64,000 nt of DNA, from NCBI RefSeq assembly GCF_025460835.1, contig NZ_JAMXAY010000013.1, positions 37,546 through 101,545 of the forward strand, given 5' to 3'. The stretch's first letter is position 1, and each line of letters begins with the position of its first letter. The stretch comes from Parapedobacter soli (GTDB taxonomy: Bacteria; Bacteroidota; Bacteroidia; Sphingobacteriales; Sphingobacteriaceae). The position numbers and the translations under genes were made by a program. Positions 59,357 to 64,000 of this stretch are shown piece after piece. Below the pieces are notes generated by a model. It had not been told where the DNA came from. It worked only from the letters and a program-made list of their open reading frames with translations, and ran no database searches.

Positions 59357-61486
59357 ATGCACGCTCTCCGCTACTACGTCATATGGGCCGTACTGATCTG
59401 TGCGAACATGACCTTCGCACAGGAAATCTCTTTACGTGGCAACGTGATAGACCAGCGGGGCCATGCAGTTGCCGGCGCCAATGTTTTCGTAAAGGGAACG
59501 GTATATGGTGCCACCACCGAAGACGACGGCTCTTTTGCCTTTGACGTAAGCCCACTGGGCGATACGGTTTTGGTGGTGCGGCATCTGGCCATGCAGACCG
59601 CAGAAGTGATGGTGAACATCAAAATAGGCATACAACCCATCACCATACGGATAAGACCCCAATCCACCCTATTGGAGGAAGCATCCGTTGATATACGCAA
59701 CCACCGGTCCATCGACCACAACCGTTCGATCACACTTACCACGATGGACGTGGATACATCACCCGGAAGCGATGGGGATGTCACAACAGCGCTTCGCCAA
59801 TTTCCCGGCGTGCAAACCGTGGGCGAAAGCGGTGCGCTGTTCGTCCGCGGCGGAAGCGGCGAAGAAAGTAAAACATTCATAGACGGCCTAGAAATTACGT
59901 ATCCCTATGTCACCGGGGTACCCGATATCGCACAGCGTAGCCGTTATTCTCCACATTTGTTTGAAGGTATCACCTTCAGCACGGGGGGCTATGCGCCGGC
60001 GTACGGCGGTGCGCTCTCGTCTATCCTTTCGCTAGACTCGCGCCAGCACCCCACGCAGAGTTCCACGGTGGTGGCCCTCCTACCCTACGGCCTGCAGGGT
60101 GGCCACGACCAGCTGTTCAACAAACGGACATCCGCCGGCATAGACCTCGGGTATTCCAATTTCGGACCGTATTACCGCCTCATCAACCATCAAACCGACT
60201 GGACCCAAGCTCCTGAAAATTGGACAGCAAATGCAAATTTCAGGTATACAATGAAGGATGGTGGCGTCATCAAATGGTATGGCTACGCCAACACGTCCGC
60301 ACAAGCAGCCAACCTACCTGATGTAAATAACGCCGGGGAGCTGGCCTATCTGGGGGTAAATAATCGCAACGCTGTATCCCTGCTCACACTGGAGCGGCCG
60401 TTCTCAAGCCGGGGAAATATGTATGTGGGCTATGGCTTCAATTTCAACCACGATGAATACCGTGCTACGTCGGCAACGGGAAACCTCCAGGCACAGCATC
60501 AATTGCGGTTGGCCATCCGTACACCGTTGGTAGGTGCGTCTTCCATAGACGTCGGTGCGGAAGGCTTTAGCGTCCGGTTTTCACCTACCGCAACCAGCAG
60601 CACCATTTTCGACCATAAAGGCGCCGTGTGGGCCGAACTCACACTGCCGGTTGTCGGCAGAGCCACCCTACGTCCGGGTTTGCGCGTGGACTACAGTAGC
60701 CTGCTTACACAAGCGGCACTATCACCCCGTATCACTGCGGCCTACCAATTGTCTGCTGCCAATCGGTTTTCGCTGGCCTGGGGCAAGTATACCCAACAGC
60801 CGGATTATATGTACCTTGCAGCCATGCCACACATCGGTTACCAGCAGGCCCATCATTACATCGCCAACTTCCAACACAACCGCGGCGGGCACTTGGTACG
60901 CGTAGAGGGCTACTATAAAGATTATACGGCCCTGCTAACCACGCTCGGCGATGGAACCAACAACGGAAGTGGAACGGCAAGCGGCGTGGAGGTATTTTAC
61001 CGGAACCAGCAGGGCGACAAGGGACTCGACTATTGGTTATCTTATAGTTACCTCCATACCAAACGCGCATACCTGGATTTTCCCGTCCGAGCCATGCCCA
61101 CATTTGCGACGCCCCATACGGTACATGCCGTAGCTAAGCAGTTCGTCAGGCCAATAGGTGTTTATGTCGGCGGATTGTATTCATTAGCCACGGGCAGGCC
61201 TTATTTGAACCCAAATAATCCCGTTTTTCTGGGCGATCGTACAGCCGCTTATCACAATGTAAACATCAACGCTGCCCTGCTCCGCAAATGGGGCAATACG
61301 TTCATTACCGTGGTAGCTGCGGTAAACAATGTGCTGGCCAATAAGCAAGTCTTCGGTTACCATTATGCAGATGATGGCAGTTTCCGGGTACCCGTTGAGC
61401 GCCCCTATGGCCGGTCGTTACTCATCGCTGCATTTATCAGTATCGGCAGGGACCGATCGGACGAAATCTTAAATCAATTACCATGA
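59357..61486 (+). CDS. TonB-dependent outer membrane receptor
   Basis: 709 residues. Signal peptide (1-22, ends TFAQ), then a carboxypeptidase-like regulatory domain (about 25-105, GNVIDQRGHAVAGANVFVKG), a plug (about 125-230, TALRQFPGVQTVGESGALFV) and a 22-strand-type barrel ending in ...GRSLLIAAFISIGRD. No SusD partner follows, so it is a stand-alone receptor, substrate unknown. The next gene overlaps its stop (ATGA). Confidence 0.92.
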   Translation: MHALRYYVIWAVLICANMTFAQEISLRGNVIDQRGHAVAGANVFVKGTVYGATTEDDGSFAFDVSPLGDTVLVVRHLAMQTAEVMVNIKIGIQPITIRIRPQSTLLEEASVDIRNHRSIDHNRSITLTTMDVDTSPGSDGDVTTALRQFPGVQTVGESGALFVRGGSGEESKTFIDGLEITYPYVTGVPDIAQRSRYSPHLFEGITFSTGGYAPAYGGALSSILSLDSRQHPTQSSTVVALLPYGLQGGHDQLFNKRTSAGIDLGYSNFGPYYRLINHQTDWTQAPENWTANANFRYTMKDGGVIKWYGYANTSAQAANLPDVNNAGELAYLGVNNRNAVSLLTLERPFSSRGNMYVGYGFNFNHDEYRATSATGNLQAQHQLRLAIRTPLVGASSIDVGAEGFSVRFSPTATSSTIFDHKGAVWAELTLPVVGRATLRPGLRVDYSSLLTQAALSPRITAAYQLSAANRFSLAWGKYTQQPDYMYLAAMPHIGYQQAHHYIANFQHNRGGHLVRVEGYYKDYTALLTTLGDGTNNGSGTASGVEVFYRNQQGDKGLDYWLSYSYLHTKRAYLDFPVRAMPTFATPHTVHAVAKQFVRPIGVYVGGLYSLATGRPYLNPNNPVFLGDRTAAYHNVNINAALLRKWGNTFITVVAAVNNVLANKQVFGYHYADDGSFRVPVERPYGRSLLIAAFISIGRDRSDEILNQLP

Positions 61487-62121
61487 AATCTATTCTAATT
61501 CTACTTGCCTGTATCTCTTTTACATTATTGGCCGGCACCGCCCACAGCCAATCGTTGGAACAATTACTCGCCCCCGAAATCGGCACCTTAGACAGTGCCA
61601 AGGGCCCCGCCGTGCTGCAGCCGTTGGCCAATAGCTTCGAGCGGATAGCACTCGCCCATCCCAAAAGCTGGCATGCAAACTATTATGCGGCTTACACGTA
61701 TACCTTGCTCGCATTTGCTGCACCGAAAGATCAGATCGATGCGCTGGGCGACCGTGCCCAGGAATACCTCGACCTCGCAATGGCGATTAGGCCAAACGAC
61801 ACGGAAAACCATATCCTGGCAGCTTACCTGCTCAGCGCACGTATCAATGCCAACCCGATGGTACGTGGGGCCAGCATGGGGCGTGAAAGTAAAACACATC
61901 TTACGGCTGCGCTGGAGCAAGAGCCGGACAACCCAAGGGCGCTCTTCGTTCGCGGTATGGGTATCTACCATACCCCGGCGGTCTTCGGTGGCGGTAAGAA
62001 GAAAGCCAAACCGTTCCTCGACCGGGCGTTGGAGGCATTCGATGCCATCGACAGCGATGCGCCACTAGCCCCACGTTGGGGCCGACGCGAAACCGCCCAG
62101 TTACTTGCGGAATACAAATAG
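61483..62121 (+). CDS. Periplasmic TPR-like protein
   Basis: 212 residues with a signal peptide (ends AHSQ at about 22). Helical repeats: SWHANYYAAYTYTLLAFAAP, RAQEYLDLAMAIRPND and EPDNPRALFVRGMGIYHTPA resemble tetratricopeptide repeats. Translationally coupled to the TonB receptor, so it probably assists it. Precise role unknown. Confidence 0.75.
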   Translation: MKSILILLACISFTLLAGTAHSQSLEQLLAPEIGTLDSAKGPAVLQPLANSFERIALAHPKSWHANYYAAYTYTLLAFAAPKDQIDALGDRAQEYLDLAMAIRPNDTENHILAAYLLSARINANPMVRGASMGRESKTHLTAALEQEPDNPRALFVRGMGIYHTPAVFGGGKKKAKPFLDRALEAFDAIDSDAPLAPRWGRRETAQLLAEYK

Positions 62122-62129
62122 AAAAAACC

Positions 62130-62681
62130 ATGTCATACTGTACAGCCATCCCCGCCATGCAGCCCACCTCACGGCAGGCGCTGCACCAATACTACCACGA
62201 CAACCATTATGGATTTCCCATACACGATGACAACGAATTATTTGGACGGCTCATCATGGAAATCAACCAAGCCGGCCTGAGTTGGGAAACCATTCTCCGT
62301 AAGGAAGAGGGTTTCCGCAGGGCGTACGACCGATTTGAAGTGATTAAGGTAGCCAGATATGGGGATACCGAACGCAAGCGGCTCCTGGAAGATAGAGGCA
62401 TTATCCGCAACCGGCTTAAGATAAATGCAGCTATAGAAAATGCCAAAACAATCGTTACCCTACAACAGGAATATGGCTCGTTTGAACAATGGCTCGACCA
62501 CCATCATCCGCTGCCCTTGCACGAATGGACGAAGTTATTTAAGAAAATGTTCAAGTTCACAGGCGGCGAGATCGTAAATGAATTTTTAATGAGCACCGGT
62601 TACCTTCCCGGTGCTCATGATCCCGATTGCCCCGCCTACGCAGCCGTATTGGAAGCGAAGCCAAAGTGGGCCATCGGATAA
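62130..62681 (+). CDS. tag: DNA-3-methyladenine glycosylase I
   Basis: 183 residues from MSYCTAIP, the usual start; an in-frame extension upstream is not family-like. Removes 3-methyladenine from DNA. Catalytic E44 in EINQAGLSW; zinc ligands C4, H23, H163 and C167 (GAHDPDCPAY) as in Tag. Possibly cotranscribed with the two genes before it. Confidence 0.95.
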   Translation: MSYCTAIPAMQPTSRQALHQYYHDNHYGFPIHDDNELFGRLIMEINQAGLSWETILRKEEGFRRAYDRFEVIKVARYGDTERKRLLEDRGIIRNRLKINAAIENAKTIVTLQQEYGSFEQWLDHHHPLPLHEWTKLFKKMFKFTGGEIVNEFLMSTGYLPGAHDPDCPAYAAVLEAKPKWAIG

Positions 62682-62686
62682 AAAAC

Positions 62687-64000
62687 TTACCAGATAACGA
62701 TGCGTTTTTCTTTAGGGAGGAATAACTTATCACCCTCCTTGATGTCGAACGCCTCGTAAAAACCGTCTACATTGACCAGCGGCCCCACAGCGCGGTATTG
62801 AGCCGGCGAGTGCGGGTCGGTCTTTACTTGGTTCACGACAAACTGCTCGGTAGTCTTCGACCGCCAGATGGTAGCCCACGACAGGAAAAAGCGCTGTTGC
62901 TGCGTAAAGCCGTCAATATTACCCGGGTTGCCCTTTTCCTTCAGGTAAAGCTGGAGTGCATCGTAAGCTACCGATACACCACCGAGGTCGCCGATGTTTT
63001 CGCCCAGCGTAAAGCGGCCGTTCACATACACACCCGGAACGGGCTCATACGCTTCAAACTGCTCCACCAACGCGGCGGTTGCCTTCTCAAATGCTGCACG
63101 GTCTTCATCCGTCCACCAATTGTTCAAGTTGCCATTACCATCATACTGCGAACCGCTATCATCAAACCCGTGCGACAGCTCGTGACCGATTACAGCACCA
63201 ATACCGCCAAAATTGACCGCTGCATCAGCTTTGTAATCGTAGAAAGGCGGCTGCAATATCGCAGCAGGGAAAACAATCTCATTACGCAACGGACTGTAAT
63301 AGGCGTTTACCGTCTGCGGCGTCATCCCCCATTCGGTCCTATCCACTGGTTTACCTTGCTTAGCACGATTCTCTTCAAACCGCCACCGCTTAGCTTGGAG
63401 TACATTTTCAAACAAAGACTCCCCTACCTCCAAGCCGGAGTAATCCTTCCACTTGTCGGGATAGCCAATCTTCACCTCGAAACGGGAAAGCTTAGCCAGT
63501 GCTTTCTCCTTCGTTGCGTCAGACATCCAACTAAGTTGGTTGATATGCTGCCCAAATGAGCGAATCAGGTAATTCACCATTTCTTCAGCCGCTTGTTTGG
63601 CCTCCGCGGGGAAATGTTTTTCTACATAAAGCTTACCTAGCACCTCACCGGCAATGCGGTTCACAAACTCCTGACCACGTTTATCCAACGCACGTTGTTC
63701 CTGCTGGCCACGGAGCGTCCGACCCCAAAAGTCAAAACTGAGCTCATCCAGCTCCCGGGTTAAGCTGGTGGCAGCGTCATTCGCAATATGGAAACGAAGG
63801 AAGTCCTTGATGATAGCCAGGTTCTCCGGCTTCAACACCTGGTCGAGTTCCTCGTAATATTTTATCTCGCCGATGATAACGGTATCGGTATGGAATCCCA
63901 AATCAGTCAGGTATTTTGCCAAATCGATATTCTTCACCAATCGATTGAGGTCAGCCTGGATAAAACGCATATGCTGACCCCCGTAACGGGCATGTTGACC
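62687..64000 (-). CDS. M13 family metallopeptidase (C-terminal part)
   Basis: The frame stays open to the right edge, so the N-terminal third (about 230-260 residues) lies outside; an ATG at 63970 is internal. Neprilysin/PepO type: zinc site VIGHELSHGFDD, third ligand GENIGDLGG, and the C-terminal VNQVKTDPHSPAQYRAVGPL signature. Normally a periplasmic or outer-membrane lipoprotein endopeptidase. Confidence 0.93.
   Translation of the reverse strand, partial: GQHARYGGQHMRFIQADLNRLVKNIDLAKYLTDLGFHTDTVIIGEIKYYEELDQVLKPENLAIIKDFLRFHIANDAATSLTRELDELSFDFWGRTLRGQQEQRALDKRGQEFVNRIAGEVLGKLYVEKHFPAEAKQAAEEMVNYLIRSFGQHINQLSWMSDATKEKALAKLSRFEVKIGYPDKWKDYSGLEVGESLFENVLQAKRWRFEENRAKQGKPVDRTEWGMTPQTVNAYYSPLRNEIVFPAAILQPPFYDYKADAAVNFGGIGAVIGHELSHGFDDSGSQYDGNGNLNNWWTDEDRAAFEKATAALVEQFEAYEPVPGVYVNGRFTLGENIGDLGGVSVAYDALQLYLKEKGNPGNIDGFTQQQRFFLSWATIWRSKTTEQFVVNQVKTDPHSPAQYRAVGPLVNVDGFYEAFDIKEGDKLFLPKEKRIVIW

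Overview
The window is a Bacteroidota chromosome segment carrying one apparently complete prophage of about 57.1 kb. The TAnnTTTG-type promoters, TonB-dependent receptor, M13 peptidase and phage gene families point to Bacteroidota; Sphingobacteriales is my best guess, and the genus cannot be fixed from sequence alone. The prophage lies between two copies of a 15-bp core (74-88 and 57150-57164). The right copy is the 3' end of an intact tRNA-Lys(CUU) gene on the minus strand. A second repeat pair just inside the ends (216-232 and 57087-57103) looks like integrase arm sites. Host DNA occupies about 1-73 and everything right of 57165.

Phage layout, left to right. 251-2153: integrase and a small secreted protein, both plus strand, ending in a terminator. 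2232-23230, minus strand: late genes read from scaffold and capsid through connectors, tail tube, frameshifted tail chaperones, a 1416-aa tape measure, tail tip, lysis genes (holin-like, GH19 endolysin, two membrane proteins) and an esterase-bearing tail protein. 23630-33964, mostly plus strand: about 25 small, often ATGA-coupled genes (YopX, DUF3268, DUF3820, ASCH-like, C39-like cysteine peptidase, HNH, wHTH), with three minus-strand singles among them. 33951-39559, minus: MuF protein with a C-terminal zincin domain, portal and both terminase subunits. 39564-53984, minus: ParB-like protein, PD-(D/E)XK-like nuclease, DnaB helicase, an initiator with an intragenic origin candidate, a helicase-methyltransferase chimera, MBL hydrolase, RecT, a Rad50-like ATPase, and regulators. 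54068-57068, plus: lysogeny region with three HTH proteins, a membrane protein, a secreted protein, and a short terminator-ended transcription unit.

How it fits together. An HTH repressor probably acts on ATATC-N7-GATAT operators that overlap the leftward early promoter at 53986. The leftward early operon supplies recombination, modification and replication functions and appears to run on into terminase-portal-MuF. The remaining morphogenesis genes seem to start from a separate late promoter near 23263, because the plus-strand block splits the structural cassette. The long tape measure, tube, terminator and connector genes indicate a siphovirus with a long non-contractile tail.

Host genes right of the tRNA are ordinary: a conserved hypothetical, exodeoxyribonuclease III, signal peptidase II, a TonB-dependent receptor coupled to a periplasmic repeat protein, 3-methyladenine glycosylase I, and the C-terminal part of an M13 metallopeptidase cut by the window edge.
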